64,000 nt of DNA from Trametes villosa (Eukaryota > Basidiomycota > Agaricomycetes > Polyporales > Polyporaceae): contig PUDQ02000023.1 of assembly GCA_002964805.2 (NCBI GenBank), positions 92,432-156,431 on the forward strand, written 5' to 3'. Position numbers and translations under genes: made by a program. The notes under the pieces are model-generated. The model saw only the letters and a list, made by a program, of their open reading frames with translations, was not told the DNA's origin and ran no database searches. Of the stretch, positions 36,701-48,923 are shown piece by piece (position 1 is the first letter of the stretch; every line of letters starts with the position of its first letter).

Positions 36701-38691
36701 GACTGCGCGGGCTCTTGACGACTCCCCGGCCTCGTGTATCTAGCCGTATGCTCCCATGACCATAACGCTACTAGTGCTCGAGCTGCGCGGACCTCTTGCT
36801 CCTTCGTACCTACGTCAACGACGTCGTTAACTTCGGGTACACTGGAGCTCACATCCATACCCCAAGGACGAGGCGCCACTCGCCCGCAGATCCTCGTCAC
36901 TCGCTCGTTCCTCAGCAGGAACGCGAGATACCGCCCGGGTACGATCTGCCGAGATTAATAGGCCCGGAACGAGGCCTCCAAAGGTTCGCGCGTTCTCTGC
37001 CCAAGCAGAGCACTTCTCGTATTCAGATACGCAAAGATAGGTGCGCACTCATCTCCCGTATCTCCTGTACCAGCCGCTCAGAACCTCGCCACTGTCCCCG
37101 GCAGAACGCGACCTCCGAACATGCGTTCCGGGGCCCCCTTCGGGGCGTGCTGCGTGCTCGGAGCTCGGGAGTCTTATGCGCACGGGAAGCGCGCTGAACA
37201 CGCCTCTCGGTGTTCTTTAGGACTTGCAGAACTCTTCTGAGCGGCAGAGGACTGCCCCGACATGGCCTGCTTGCTCAAAGCTCACCGCGCTCACACTGCG
37301 GACGGTGGCTACACTCTCATGGCGTCACAGGAGGTGAGCGCCATCTCTATACTGTACGCATACTGTACCCGTTAATGTCTCTAGTGGAGTACACCACAGC
37401 AATAAGCTGCTCCGTAGTGACGATGGCCTAATACTCTTGAGGCCCGGGACATACGACATCTGGAAGCGGTTTCGCGGTACCGCTGACCGCTGCGCTCACT
37501 TGCCTGCGGTCTAGGGCTTAATTTCCGAGTTCATACTCTCGTTGGCTCTCGCGCTCCCTGACAGCTGACCACTCTTGGAGCGAAACTACCAGCGTCACCA
37601 TCTAGAACAGCGGCAGACTGCTGCTCATTCTGCCTGCGCTTGTGTCTGCTGGTCTGTTTACCTGCGGTTAACCCCTGCGTTGCTATCCTGGTGACCTACA
37701 CGGACAGCGCGGTTTCCGCGTTTCCTAGGCGGGATCTCACCGAGCAAGTTCCCGTTCCCGTAGAGGACAAGACGGTCCACATGCCAAGTGCCGGAAGACG
37801 GGAGACGGGGCCAAGTAGGTGCGCCGTACGCTAGCCTCGAGGCGGGAGGATGACATCCTAGCGCGGCGCGCGTGCCTGACTGAATGGGACGCTCCAGCTT
37901 CCAGGTCGTTCTCTCGCGCAGGACAATGTCGCGTGTCGTCATCACGAACGGCCGCGTGCCCTGGAGTGTCTGCGATAGGCCATCGTGACCCGCGGCGCGA
38001 CGCTGGCGGGTCGCAGTCGCGCAGACCGGTCGGCGTTGGGTGTGCGGCTCGAAAGGACGGCCTCGGGACGCGCTCCCAGAGAGATATTCTGGGACGGGCG
38101 ATTCGCACAAGAGGTGAGCCGTTCTCGAGGGCCGGTGCGGACGCCGGAGCTCGAGGGACGGGCGGAAACGCGACCTAAGGGCGAGCTTGCTGATCCGGGC
38201 GATCAAGCAACCGCGAGGGGGTGGGGCTGATCAGTTTCATTTCGCGCAGCTCATTTCGGAGGAGCAGCGGGGGCGTGTTGGAGGAGGATTGGGAGGAGGA
38301 GAGGAAGACGAGAACGCCAATCTGCAATCTGGGCCTCGCACTCGGCGCGGAGGAGGGGTAGACGCCCGGAGGAAAGGGTTTAGGGCAGGCGAGAATTGCC
38401 TTATTGGGGGTGCACGTGGTGGTGCAGGGCCAGCGGAGGGGAGTAGACGCCGGGGAAGGGGAACTTTGTCGACTGCGCTCTCGGTGTTCGCTCTCGTGCT
38501 CTCGCCGACTTTGGGCTATCGGGATAGGTGGAGATTGCTTGTTGACCTCTGTCGTCGTCTTCTCGCCGCGTGCTGGGCTGGCTGAGCCCCCAGTCGAAGA
38601 ACGCGCCCTGGCTGCTGCCCTCTCTTCAACGATCGCCATCTGATCCCTCTCCGTCCCTCTCTCTGCGACACCCTTTCCCTCTCCCCCCGCC
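33769..38691. other. 4.9 kb gene-poor region
   Basis: No ORF here has a motif, a credible exon chain or matching splice signals. GC content and texture vary: 33.8-34.5 kb is GC-rich promoter-like sequence of the transporter, 34.9-37.7 kb is less GC-rich, and 37.8-38.69 kb is the GC-rich then C/T-rich upstream region of the aminopeptidase gene. A diverged tandem duplication lies at about 35.39-36.29 kb. The middle part may be decayed repeat or transposon sequence, but I see no terminal repeats or transposase remnant. Confidence 0.5.
35390..36290. repeat. Diverged direct duplication, unit about 450-480 nt
   Basis: Two neighbouring blocks share ordered landmarks. GCCTGTGCTGCGAGAGACCA near 35417 pairs with GCCTGTGTCGTGAGAAACCA near 35863. 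AGATCTGTCAG near 35547 pairs with the same string near 36002. TGGTCGTGTATATATTGATG pairs with TGGTCGTGCACATAACGACA (about 35602 and 36059). GACGAACGCA-TTC near 35646 pairs with 36123. The offset grows from about 446 to 477 nt, so indels have accumulated. No coding potential is seen in either copy. Confidence 0.6.
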
Positions 38692-41600
38692 ATGCCTCCC
38701 CCGCCTCCGCCTCCCCCGCCTATCTGCCTCCCCTTCTTTGGCGGCAAGAACCGCAGGCGCCTCACCCCCTCAGAGCAGTCTATCACCGAGGACTGGGCCT
38801 CGGGCCGCTCTAGCATCAACCGCCTCGACAACAACTCCTACTCCCCCACCGCCACCCTCACCTCCCACCCTGCCTCCCACGCCGACAAGCTCACCTTCTC
38901 CTCCGAGACCGAGTCCTTCAACGTCTCCGAGGGCTACTTCGCCGCACGCGATGTCACGCCGCACCCCGTCCTGAAACGCTCCAACACCGCGACCGGCTCG
39001 AAGTCCAAGGGCTCGAAGAAGTGGGGCTTCGGCTATGGCTGGGGCACCGGCCAGAAGGAGAAGGAGCGCGAGCGCGAGAAGGACCTCATGGACGAGCATG
39101 AAACCACCCCGCCCCCCGTCTACTCCCACCAGGGCTCCGACGGCCTCCGCTCCCGCTCCTCCGCCCGCACCCGCTCGAGCAGGACGAACTCGATGCAGTC
39201 CTACCCCCACCCGGGCCAGGGCGCGTCCTTCAACCCCATCCCTGGTGGCGCCCGCTCCCGCTCCCAGTCCTCGACCTCGTACAAGGGACCCCACCCGTTC
39301 CCGCCGGATATGCTCAAGCGCTCTGAGACATACAAGTCCAACACCACCAGGAATACGGGTCGGAGCGGACGCCCTCCCCTCTACCCTTCGGAGTCTTCGA
39401 GTACCCTCGTTGGCTCTGCCTATGAACGCAAGGCCCGTGAGGAGTCCGTCGTGGATAGGCAGGACACCAGCAGCCGGATTGAAGCTATCCGCGACCATAT
39501 GCGGCAGCACGACCTTGCTTACTAGTGCGTCTGCTTTCCCCTCATTTTTGTCGATGTATGCTGACGCCACGCAGTGTGATCCCCACTGAGGATGCTCATG
39601 GATCTGAATACATTGCCATCTCCGACAAGCGTCGCGAGTGGGTCTCCGGGTGCGTATCTCTCCCTATAGGACTTGTCGGGTGCTGACGGCGTCGTTCAGA
39701 TTCACCGGGTCTGCAGGCCAGGCCATCATCGGCATGGACTACGCCTACCTCTGCACCGACTCGCGCTACTGGCTCCAGGCCGACGAGGAGTGCGACCAGA
39801 ACTGGCGCAGGGTCCGCACCGGCGCGCCCGGCGAGGCCAAGGACTGGGTCGACTGGCTCGTCCTGCGCGCCAAGGACGTGAAAGTCGGCATCGACGCGCG
39901 CCTGATCTCGTACGAGAAGGCGAGCGCGCTGAACAATGCGCTCAAGGCCAAGGGCTCGAAGCTGTACTACCCCCCGCAGAACTTCGTCGACCTCATCTGG
40001 CGCGACAAGCCGCCGCGGAGCCGCGAGCCGATCTACGTGCAGCCGGCGGAGTTCACGGGCACGGGCGCGAACGAGAAGCTGACAAGGCTCAGGGAGTGGA
40101 TTAGGGCACAGCGCCCGGCCGTGCCGTCGTACTCCAAGTCGGAGCCGAAGCCGTCGCAGATCCAGGTCGCGACGCTTCTGTCGAACCTCTCGTGCATTGG
40201 TGAGTTGTGGTGGGATGGTATAGAGGGCGTGGGCTGACGTGCGGGCAGCGTGGTTGCTCAACCTCCGTGGAGACGACATCCCGTTCAACCCGGTGTTCCA
40301 CTCGTACCTGTTCGTGGGCCTCGAGACCGCTACGCTGTTCATCGAACACGATAAGGTCACCGCAGAGGTCGAGTCCTATCTGTCCGCGATTCATGTCAAC
40401 GTCCGTGATTACAACGACATCTGGACGTTCCTCCGCCGCAAGGAGTGGGGTGAAGGCAACGTAAGTCCGCCCTCCTCGCCGTCTCGCTCGCCACACGTCT
40501 GCTAACCATCCCGCTCCCCGCAGGTGATCATCTCGCCGCAGACGTCGTACGCGATCTGCCTGATGATGACGAGCTTCCGGTACACGGTGCTGCCCTCGTT
40601 CGTGGAGGAGATGAAGGCGATCAAGAACGAGGCGGAGATCAGCGGCCTGCGGAACGCGTACCTGCGCGACGGGGCCGCGTTCGTGAAGTGGCTCGCGTGG
40701 CTGGACGAGAAGATGGCGCAGGGGTACGACATCACGGAGTGGGAGGCCGCGTGGCGCCTCACCGAGTACCGCCGCCGGAACAAGCATTATATGGGGCTGG
40801 CGTACGAGAATATTTCGGCGAGCGGGCCGAATGCGGCCCTCCCGCATTATACGCCGAGGAAGTCGACGGCGAGGATGATTGATCGGGAGACGCCGTATCT
40901 CAAGTGCGTATTCTTCTCGTTTTGGTGGAGGGGATGGGTGCTGATGGGCTGTGGACAGTGATTCGGGAGGACAGTATAGGGATGGAACTTGCGACACGAC
41001 GCGCACGGTCCACTTTGGCCGGCCGTCGCCCGACCAGTGCGAGGCGTTCACGCGGGTGCTGCAAGGACACGTACGTACCCTTGCCGTTGTTCCCGGCACA
41101 TATGCTCACGAAGGTTGGCGTGCAGATCGCGATTGACACTGCTATCTTCCCGGAGGGCACTCCTGGATCGCGGTTGGACGTCCTGGCGCGCCGTGCGCTC
41201 TGGCAGGACGGCCTCAACTACATGGTGAGCCCGATTCTTTCCCGTGAGGGTATTTGGGTGATGCTCATGCGTTTGCAGCACGGTACTGGGCATGGCGTTG
41301 GGTCGTTTTTGAACGTGCACGAGGGCCCGCAGTCGTTCTCGTCGGAGGTGCCGCTCGAGCCTGGACATGTGCTCACGAACGAGCCTGGATTCTGTACGTC
41401 GCTCTGCACCTGGCTCGCCGTGGTGTGTGACTGATGTTGGTCGTTTTGCAGATAACGCGGGCAAGTGGGGCGTGCGCATCGAGTCGGCGCTCGTCGTCCG
41501 CCGCGTGAGGACGAAGGGCCAGTTCAACGGCGACGTGTGGCTCGGGTTCGAGCGCCTCACGTGTGTGCCGATCCAGACGAAGATGGTGAAGGAGGTCATG

Positions 41601-41834
41601 CTCTCGAAGGAGGAGCGGCAGTGGCTGAAGGTACGCACTCGCGTTTATGCTCAGAGGAAGTTGGTAGGTGCTGATTGGGGTCGGATGCAGGACCACAACC
41701 GCCGGTGTCTCGAGCTGCTCGAGCCGTTCCTGCGCACGGACAAGCGCGCGATGAAGTGGCTCCGCCGCGAGGCCGAGCGCGGGATCGGTATCGCTAACGC
41801 AGGCCCCGGCGGCTTGACGATCGATTGGGACTGA
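38692..41834 (+). CDS. Cytosolic Xaa-Pro aminopeptidase (M24B) with long N-terminal extension
   Basis: This metallopeptidase removes N-terminal residues preceding proline. About eight exons join to roughly 890 residues. The enzyme part starts near residue 265 ([19 protein letters not shown], then [20 protein letters not shown] and FTGSAG) and has two creatinase-type N-domains followed by the pita-bread catalytic domain. Metal ligands are in place: the two Asp of [11 protein letters not shown], the His of [17 protein letters not shown], and the Glu residues of LTNEPGFY and [10 protein letters not shown]. It ends with VPIQTKM and a helical tail. Human and yeast homologues start at about the SSRIEAI position. 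Here the same first exon (from the ATG at 38692) adds about 265 residues of Ser/Pro/Arg-rich sequence starting with nine prolines ([10 protein letters not shown]). That extension is open and in frame with no stop. Confidence 0.92.
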
Positions 41835-42585
41835 ACGTCCAGAACATGACCGACCGACGACGACTTGCCATCGTCGTGTGTGTGTCGATGCTCGTCGTCC
41901 ATGGCTGATGTTTCTCTGACTGTTTTCCTTCCTTCCGACTCAGTCTGCTGATATGCTTTATCCCTCTCCTCTCCTCCCCGTGACGTTGTACGATTCCACG
42001 CGTATCTTACGTCTCGCCGCTGCTGTTGTTGCTGCTCGAATAAGGGGTGTCGTAGGGCACCCCTCGTCAGGTTCTGCTTCTCTTCTCTCGTCGCGTATAC
42101 GCCCCGAATAACCCTCTATAGTTGACATTTGGTCCGGATATATCCCGCCTTGCCTCCCCCTTGCTTGCTGCTACTTATCGTGCCCGCAGTGCGCGTTTTC
42201 TTGTACATGATTTTTCTCCCCCGCTCCTCCCTCCCCTCCGCTTTTTACCCGGCTAGCGAGTAGATAGACTCTTCTTAGTTCCCTGTTGTATGTACCCGTG
42301 GAATATATCCCTCCGGTGTTTGTACCATCTGGACCGATGGGCTTGCCCTGGACCGGAAGTTGGAACGCGGCGAGGGCGTTGAGTAGCGGGCGCTTGCCGC
42401 GCACGTGGGAGGCGCACTTACATAATCCAGTTTTTTCGATCCGTGCAGCCGTTTCTGGGAAAGCAGCCCTCGAGGAATCTCCTCCGCCTCGTTTCCTCCT
42501 CCCTCCCCCTCCCTCCTCCCTGGTCTGCTGCTGGGCCGCCTTCCTTCTTTTCTGTATATCTAGACACCCGCAGCAACCAGCCAAA
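41835..42585. other. Intergenic, no gene seen
   Basis: This is the 3' flank of the aminopeptidase gene and promoter of NOG1. The last 120 nt before the NOG1 start are C/T-rich (CCTCCCTCC tracts). No ORF with features of a gene is present on either strand. Confidence 0.5.
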
Positions 42586-44974
42586 ATGTCGACGAGCGGA
42601 CTCAAGGCGATCGCGCCCGTGCCCAAGGCCGCGGACTTCCTCGACATCGTCCTCTCCAAGACCCAGCGGAAGACGCCGACGGTGCGTTTCGTCTTTTCCA
42701 GACTTCGTGGGGGGTAAGGGGGGAATGGGAGGCTGATGAGAGGGTGCGGGTGTAGGTTATCCACAAGAACTTCAAGATCAGCCGGATCCGCAACTTTTAC
42801 ATGCGCAAGGTCAAGTTTACCCAGGACTCGTTTGACGAAAAGCTCGGGGCGATCCTCGAGGAGTTCCCTATCATTGACGTGAGTGTACCGCATTGATCTT
42901 AGCGAACGCGGAAGTGCTGAAACGTTGGGCTATCAGGACCTGCATCCGTTCCTCTCCTCTCTCCTGAACGTCCTGTACGACAAGAACCACTACAAGCTCG
43001 CGCTCGGCCAGCTCCGCACCGCCCGGCACCTGATCGACCAGGTCGCCAAGGACTATGTCCGGCTGCTCAAGTTCGGCGACAGCCTCTACCGCTGCAAGCA
43101 GCTCAAGCGCGCCGCCATGGGCCGCATGGCGACGATCATGCGCCGCCAGAACGAGGCGCTCGAGTTCCTCGAGGAGGTCCGCAAGCACATCTCGCGCCTG
43201 CCCGCGATCGACCCCACCGCGCGCACGCTCCTCATCTGCGGCTACCCGAACGTCGGCAAGTCGTCGTTCATCAACAAGGTCACGCGCGCGGACGTCGACG
43301 TCCAGCCGTACGCGTTCACGACCAAGAGCCTGTTTGTTGGGCACCTCGACCACCGCTACATGCGCTGGCAGGTCATCGACACGCCCGGGATCCTGGACCA
43401 TCCGCTCGAGGAGATGAACAATATCGAGATGCAGAGCATTACGGCGCTCGCGCACCTCAAGGCGTGCATCCTGTACTTCATGGACCTCTCCGAGCAGTGC
43501 GGGTACTCGGTCGAGGCGCAGTGCCAGCTCTTCCACTCCATCAAGCCGCTCTTTGCAAACAAGCCGACGGTGCTCGTGCTGAACAAGGCGGACGTCGCGC
43601 GCCTGGACGAGCTCACGCCCGAGCGCCGCGCGCTCGTCGAGGAGATCACGACCGCGGAGGGCATGCACCACGTCGAGGTCTCGTGCTACACCGACGAGGG
43701 CGTGATGAGCCTCAAGACGGTCGCGTGCGACGCGCTGCTCGAGCACCGCGTCGACTCGAAGCTCAAGGGCAACAAGGTGAACGCGATCCTGAACAGGCTG
43801 CACGTCGCGCAGCCGAAGCCGCGCGACGACGTTGCGCGGGCGCCGTTCATCCCCGAGGCGGTCAAGGAGCGCAAGAAGTATGATAAGGAGGACCCGACCC
43901 GACGCAAGCTCGCGCGCGATATCGAGCTCGAGGAGGGCGGTGCTGGTGTTTACAACATCAACCTTAAGCGTAAGTACCGGATACGTGTGCGCAGCGTGCG
44001 GTGTACTGATATTTGTGTGTGCTCAGAGAACTACATGCTCGCGAACGACGAGTGGAAGAGCGACATCATGCCCGAGATCATGGACGGCAAGAACATTGCA
44101 GACTTCATCGACCCCGACATCCTCGAGAAGCTCGAAGCGCTCGAGCGGGAAGAGGAGAAGCTCGAGGCGGAGGGCTTCTACGACTCGGAGTCGGACATGG
44201 TAAGCTGCGTTCCTGCGCCATCCTTGACTTGGTATTGACGTTCGCCGCAGTTCGACTCGGACGACGAGCGCGAGGCGGTCCAGGCGAAGTCGGACCGCGA
44301 GCACAAGCTCGTGTCGCAGAACACGAAGAAGGCGATGAAGAACCGCGCGGCGCTCCCGCGCACGGCGGGCCTCCGCACGCTCTCCGAGCTCTCGTCGAGC
44401 ATGACGAAGGCGGGGCTCGACCCGAGCCGGATCACGGAGCGCGCGGAGATGCTCGCGAAGGTCGCGGGCGCGAAGCGGAAGCGCCAGCGCGAGGAGGAGG
44501 AAGCGGAGATGGCGATGGACGAGGACATGAGCGGGGACGAGGGCGCAGAGGGAGAGGGCGAGTGGATGGACGTCGATGGGGAGGAGGCGCCGAAGCTGAA
44601 GCGTGCGAAGGGCAACTCGGGCGCGGTGGTTGCGAAGCACCCGAGGCATCCGAAGACGAACCGGCAGCTCGCTGGTATGCGCGACGAGGCGGTGAGTAGA
44701 CTCAAAGGTTGTTTATTGCGCAGTGGTGCTGACGATATGCGTGTGTGTTTTAGCAAGCATCAAAAGCGATCAAGCTGCGGAATCTCGGGCAGAGAGAACG
44801 CAACTACCAAGCGAAGGCCGGCGAGGCCGATCGCGCTATCAAGACCAAAATGGTGGGTCTCTCCTTCTCAGTTGTGAGCGTCTCAGGGCGTGGTTTGCTG
44901 ACGGCGCGGTTTGCTCGCAGCCCAAGCACTTGTTCGCGGGCAAGCGGAAGATGGGCAAGACGGATCGTCGGTGA
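42586..44974 (+). CDS. NOG1: Nucleolar GTP-binding protein 1 (60S ribosome assembly GTPase)
   Basis: The protein opens [20 protein letters not shown] and continues with the Nog1 N-terminal helical bundle ([35 protein letters not shown]). The GTPase domain has G1 [16 protein letters not shown]2/G3 around [13 protein letters not shown] and DTPGILD, and G4 VLNKADV. After it come [20 protein letters not shown] and the Nog1 C-terminal domain. The tail is basic and acidic, with PRTAGLRTL and the terminal [17 protein letters not shown] that threads into the pre-60S exit tunnel in known structures. Seven or so exons are used. Stop TGA is at 44972-44974. Nog1 works in the nucleolus and nucleoplasm on late 60S maturation. 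All key motifs are intact. Confidence 0.96.
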
Positions 44975-45291
44975 TCGGTCGAGGCGCCCGCGCGGCTGGT
45001 GTTCGGTTGTGTTGCATCGTGTACTGCTCGACTCTCGCATTTCATTGTATTTTGGTAGTAATTCACGCGGATTGTGCTTCAGCTCCAGGCTCCGCACTCG
45101 GGGTCAAGATTTGACTTGCAAGTGGTTGAGTCGCGAACATATCAGTCTTCACGTTATGCTTGCGAATGTCTAACCTCTGGAACAGGTAATCCCTACTTAA
45201 CGTCACGCCCGTTTGCTAGCTCGCCTCCAGGATCTTTGCTCTTCCACTCGAGTATGCTCCACTCGTTCGCCATTTCTCACTCCCGCTGGAA

Positions 45292-45915
45292 CTACTTCCT
45301 CCCGCTCTCCGTCCTCTGGTCCTCTGGAACACGCTCCGAGCCGCCGCGGTTCGGTACACCCCTCTCCCGAGGGTGCTTGGAGCTACTCTGCTCTTCCGCC
45401 AACTGCATGATCTCTCCTTTCAGCTCCTTCAGCTGCCGGACCGCTTCCTCCGTCGCCAGCAGCCTCTCCTTCGGGTGCATTACGGCTCTGTGCCCGTGGA
45501 GCAGCCGCCGGACCGCCGCGTCGACCTCGGCGACGATCAACAAATCGCGCAAGGCGCGAGCGGTTTTTTCGCACACGGCCAGGTGGCGCTCGAGTGTGCA
45601 GTAGCTCTTCCACAGCTTTCCGCCTTCCGACGCTGCTTCGGCGGCCTCGCTGTGCCTTTGGGATGGAGGGGATGATGTGAGAGTCCTTGTGGGTGGGTCA
45701 CGGTCCTCCTGGGGAGCTGTGTCCGCAGTGAAACTGTGCCGCAGCGGGCTCGGAGCGAGCAAGCGCTTTTGCTCGCTGGAGCTTTTGGAGCGGTTTTTGC
45801 CGCCTGTGGGGAAGAGATGCGGTACGCGGCGCAGGAGGATGAGGAGAGACAAGTGTCGCTGAGACTCGCTATAGCCGGGATTGGCACGTTCCATATCCAG
45901 GGTTGGGCTGATCAC
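45292..45915 (-). CDS. Possible small protein with a coiled-coil segment
   Basis: A single open frame of 207 residues starts at an ATG at 45915. The N-terminal half is Ser/Pro/Arg-rich. Residues about 105-180 look helical with heptad-like leucines (RALRDLLIVAEVDAAVRRLL, and LLATEEAVRQLKELKGEIMQ). The tail is polar. I know no family for it and there are overlapping ORFs on the other strand, so it may be a chance ORF. The helical stretch is the only argument for a real gene. It sits between NOG1 and the first O-methyltransferase. Confidence 0.35.
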   Translation of the reverse strand: MISPTLDMERANPGYSESQRHLSLLILLRRVPHLFPTGGKNRSKSSSEQKRLLAPSPLRHSFTADTAPQEDRDPPTRTLTSSPPSQRHSEAAEAASEGGKLWKSYCTLERHLAVCEKTARALRDLLIVAEVDAAVRRLLHGHRAVMHPKERLLATEEAVRQLKELKGEIMQLAEEQSSSKHPRERGVPNRGGSERVPEDQRTESGRK

Positions 45916-46937
45916 AGTACGGGCGGGTAAGAGGGGATCTGCGGGTGCAACGCTGAAGGCAGTCAGAGCCAGCAGCTGTTATATATATGCTCGACCAAGA
46001 GCATTTGGGTAAAGTTGAGGAAGCGGGCTGGCTGCGGCAGGATGCCAGTGTCTCGTGAAGCTTGGGCAGCAGGTACGCTCCTGCCAGCCATGGCCTCGCA
46101 CGGTACCGCAGTATGCACCTCAGGAGGGGTCGATAGTACTTCGTATGACATGCAATTGCCAGCATCGGGTGGAGAGCGACGACCACGAGCAGCAGTCTCA
46201 ATGTAGTGGCCGCATGTTCGCTTCCTTCTCACCTGCCAAACTGGGCGAATGCTGCGGAGTTGGAATACCACGCTACCACACCCATCACGCCGGCCGTTCT
46301 CAACACTTGCCATCCCACCCGCAATACAGTCAACACCACCAGTACCTCACGTATGATATTCCCAGACAACAATGCAGCGCGCGAGTGTAGTGGTAGCCGG
46401 CATTGGAGGCCCGTGCGAAGGACGGCGCCTGCGCCTAAAACCCCCCAGCTACCACTCATCCCAGTCGGTGATCCCGGCAAGAGCATGTCCACGACCGTCG
46501 ACGCGATATCTGACATGCGCAAGTGAAGAACCATCGTGTGAGTCTGGGTGTTCATCTCATCCGGACGACGGGAACTGACGCTCTTTGGCCGCCGCCAAAG
46601 TATTCACATAGGATGCTTGTAGCAGTCTGCCTGACCCGCGGGTTCGGTATCCCGAACTCTGTTGCGCGCCCTCGCCGCTGTGTCGCACGTCGTCGAGGCC
46701 GACTCACTCGCACGACCGGTGGCCACGCACCACTCTCTCACTCTCTCCGGCCAATGTTCCCAACCATCAGCCCGGGCGCCGTCCTGCCGTCGTACTGAAT
46801 ACACTGGGGCCCTCGCTAGCGTCACTTGCGCTGCTCGCCGGCGGCAACCTCGTGCTATAAGAAGACACCGCGTACGACTCGCTCTCGTCGGACGCTTGTG
46901 TTACTCACCTGCGCTCTTGACACCTCCCTCTGTCGCC
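45916..46937. other. Intergenic upstream of the O-methyltransferase group
   Basis: No coding sequence is recognised. The region contains short overlapping ORFs only, and its end is the promoter of the first O-methyltransferase gene, with a TATA-like element at 46856. Confidence 0.45.
46856..46862 (+). promoter_or_regulatory. TATA-like box of the first O-methyltransferase
   Basis: TATAAGA lies 76 nt before the ATG at 46938, a normal distance for a fungal TATA box with a short 5' UTR. There is no transcript evidence. Confidence 0.4.
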
Positions 46938-48923
46938 ATGCCGTTCTCCGACCTCCGTGCGTTGCATGCCGTCATCGGCGAGGCCATCGACAACATAGAG
47001 CGGGTCTACAAGAGTCAAGATCCTCCACTCGAGTACCCCTCGTTGGATGCGCCATACTACAGCAGTCAGAAACACAGCCCGGAAGCCGACCGCGCAGAGG
47101 CGCTCAAGCTCGACGCTGCCGTCTTCTCGGCTGCCAACCAGATTGTAGCCGCGTGCGGGCAACTGACCGCATCGGTACACAAACCGTTCTTCCAGCTCAT
47201 AGAGGTCATGAACGGCGTACGTTGATTATACACGCTAGAGTCTACTTCCAATACTGATGGATTGCTCGTAGACGAACGTCGTGGCTTTGGTCCACTTCGT
47301 GGAGCAAGCGCACATACCAGAGATACTGCGAGAGGCGGGGCCAGCAGGACTCAGCACCAAGGACATCACGGCTAAAGTCGCGGAGATTCGCGAAGCGACG
47401 CCCGGCGCGAAGAAGGTCGAGATAGACCCTGCGAAGATCGGTATGCGCTCGTGGGCCTTGGCATGTGCTCGAGCGTTGGGATGTTCACGTCGATGGGAAC
47501 AGGTCACATCCTCCGTGTTCTCGCGACGTACCATTGGGCTCGCGAGGTGGCGCCCGACGTGTTCGCGAACAACAGGCTCACGTCGTTCATCGACTCCGGC
47601 AAATCCATTGAGCAGCTCAAGAGCGAGTGAGTGCACGTCCGTATGCCCAGAGCATCGCCCGCCCTAACGCCGAACTTGGGCAGCCCGCGCAAGAAGTACG
47701 ACGGTACGGATGGTGTTGCGGCCTACGTCGGTAGAGCGTAAGTGTAGCACAACCTGCCTCATACGGCGCGTACTGACCCACGTGCTCGTTCTGCAGGGGA
47801 GAGGAGGTATTCAGGATCATGTCCCGCCTGTCGGAGTGGCTACTCGATGGCGGTCTGGCTACCAACGCGACGAACGGGCTTCCGCTCTCATTGGCCTACG
47901 ACACGCCGCTGAAGTACTACGAGTGGGTAGAGCAGCCGGGGAACGAATGGCGCATGGCTCGTTTCGGCCATTCCATGAACGGCACCCGGCACTGGGAGCT
48001 CGCAGAGAATGTCGTACACGGTGTGTGCCCCTCGATCCGTCATATGGTAGACATATCCTCAAACCTGGTGCTGTAGGATTCCCTTGGAACGACCTCCCGA
48101 AAGGCTCCGTCGTAGTCGACATTGGCGGAGGCATCGGATCGGTCTCAGTCACGCTGTCGCAAGCATACCCGCACCTCAACTTCGCCGTCGAAGATCGGGG
48201 CCCAGTCGCGGCGATTGCACGCGAGGCGAGTATTGAGCGAAGGTTCGCTTTACGTTGACCTTCGCTAACATCATTCCGGTCCAGGCTTGGGGCTCTCAGC
48301 ACGCAGACCTCTTCGAGAGTAGTCGTATCACGTTCCACTCGCAGGACTTCTTCGAGGAGCACAAGCCTCTCGAGATCCCTGGTAAAGGCACGGTTACTCA
48401 TCCCGACGTATTCCTTGCTCGCGCGGTCGCGCATAACTGGCCCGACAAGGACGTTAAAGTGTACGCATGCTTCTTGCATTTGTATGGCGTTCCGTCCCTT
48501 ACTGATCGTGGTCCGCGCAGAATCCTATCTATCTTGCGTCGCGCGGCGGGGCCCAACACGAAGCTCTTGCTGGTCGACAACCTCCTGCCGTACGCGTGTA
48601 TCGACGACAAGGCCGACATCGACAGTTCGTCTGCCGGCGCGGTGCGCTCACTCGTCCCGGAAGGTTCTCCGCTCCTGCCGAACCTCGGCAAGGCGAGCGC
48701 GAATGGGTACCTGCTCGACACAACTGTGAGTTTCGGTGTGGTTGACGACCCGGCATTTTTGAGCTAACGAGGGGCCGTTTCACAGATGCTCGGCCTGTTC
48801 GACGCCAAGGAGCGTACGTACCGTGAGATGGACGCGCTTACACAGGCCGCGGGTTGGAAGATCACGACTGTGAGACGCGCAGTCGGTTCGCTATGGGCAT
48901 ATATCACTGCCGTCCCCGTATAG
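46938..48923 (+). CDS. Family-2 SAM-dependent O-methyltransferase, paralogue 1
   Basis: This would methylate a hydroxyl group on a small molecule using S-adenosylmethionine. It starts MPFSDLRALHAVIGEAIDNI. The N-terminal winged-helix/dimerisation domain includes HFVEQAHIPEILREAGPAGL and GHILRVLATYHW. The SAM-binding loop is VVVDIGGGIGSVSVTLSQAY, followed by EDRGPV. The catalytic His lies in ARAVAHNWPDKD, as in plant COMT-type enzymes. The C-terminus reads LGLFDAKERTYREMDALTQA, then GWKITTVRRAVGSLWAYI. About nine exons are needed. One intron (48226-48284) appears to use a GC donor (GAG|GCGAGT), as no GT donor keeps frame. The sequence is nearly the same as the next gene over the first 93 residues. 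Substrate is unknown. Confidence 0.92.

Noticed and set aside
36734..37197. ORFs in the 33.8-38.7 kb desert examined as possible oxidase or transposase remnants
   Set aside because: No metal-binding, DDE or reverse-transcriptase motif in any frame.
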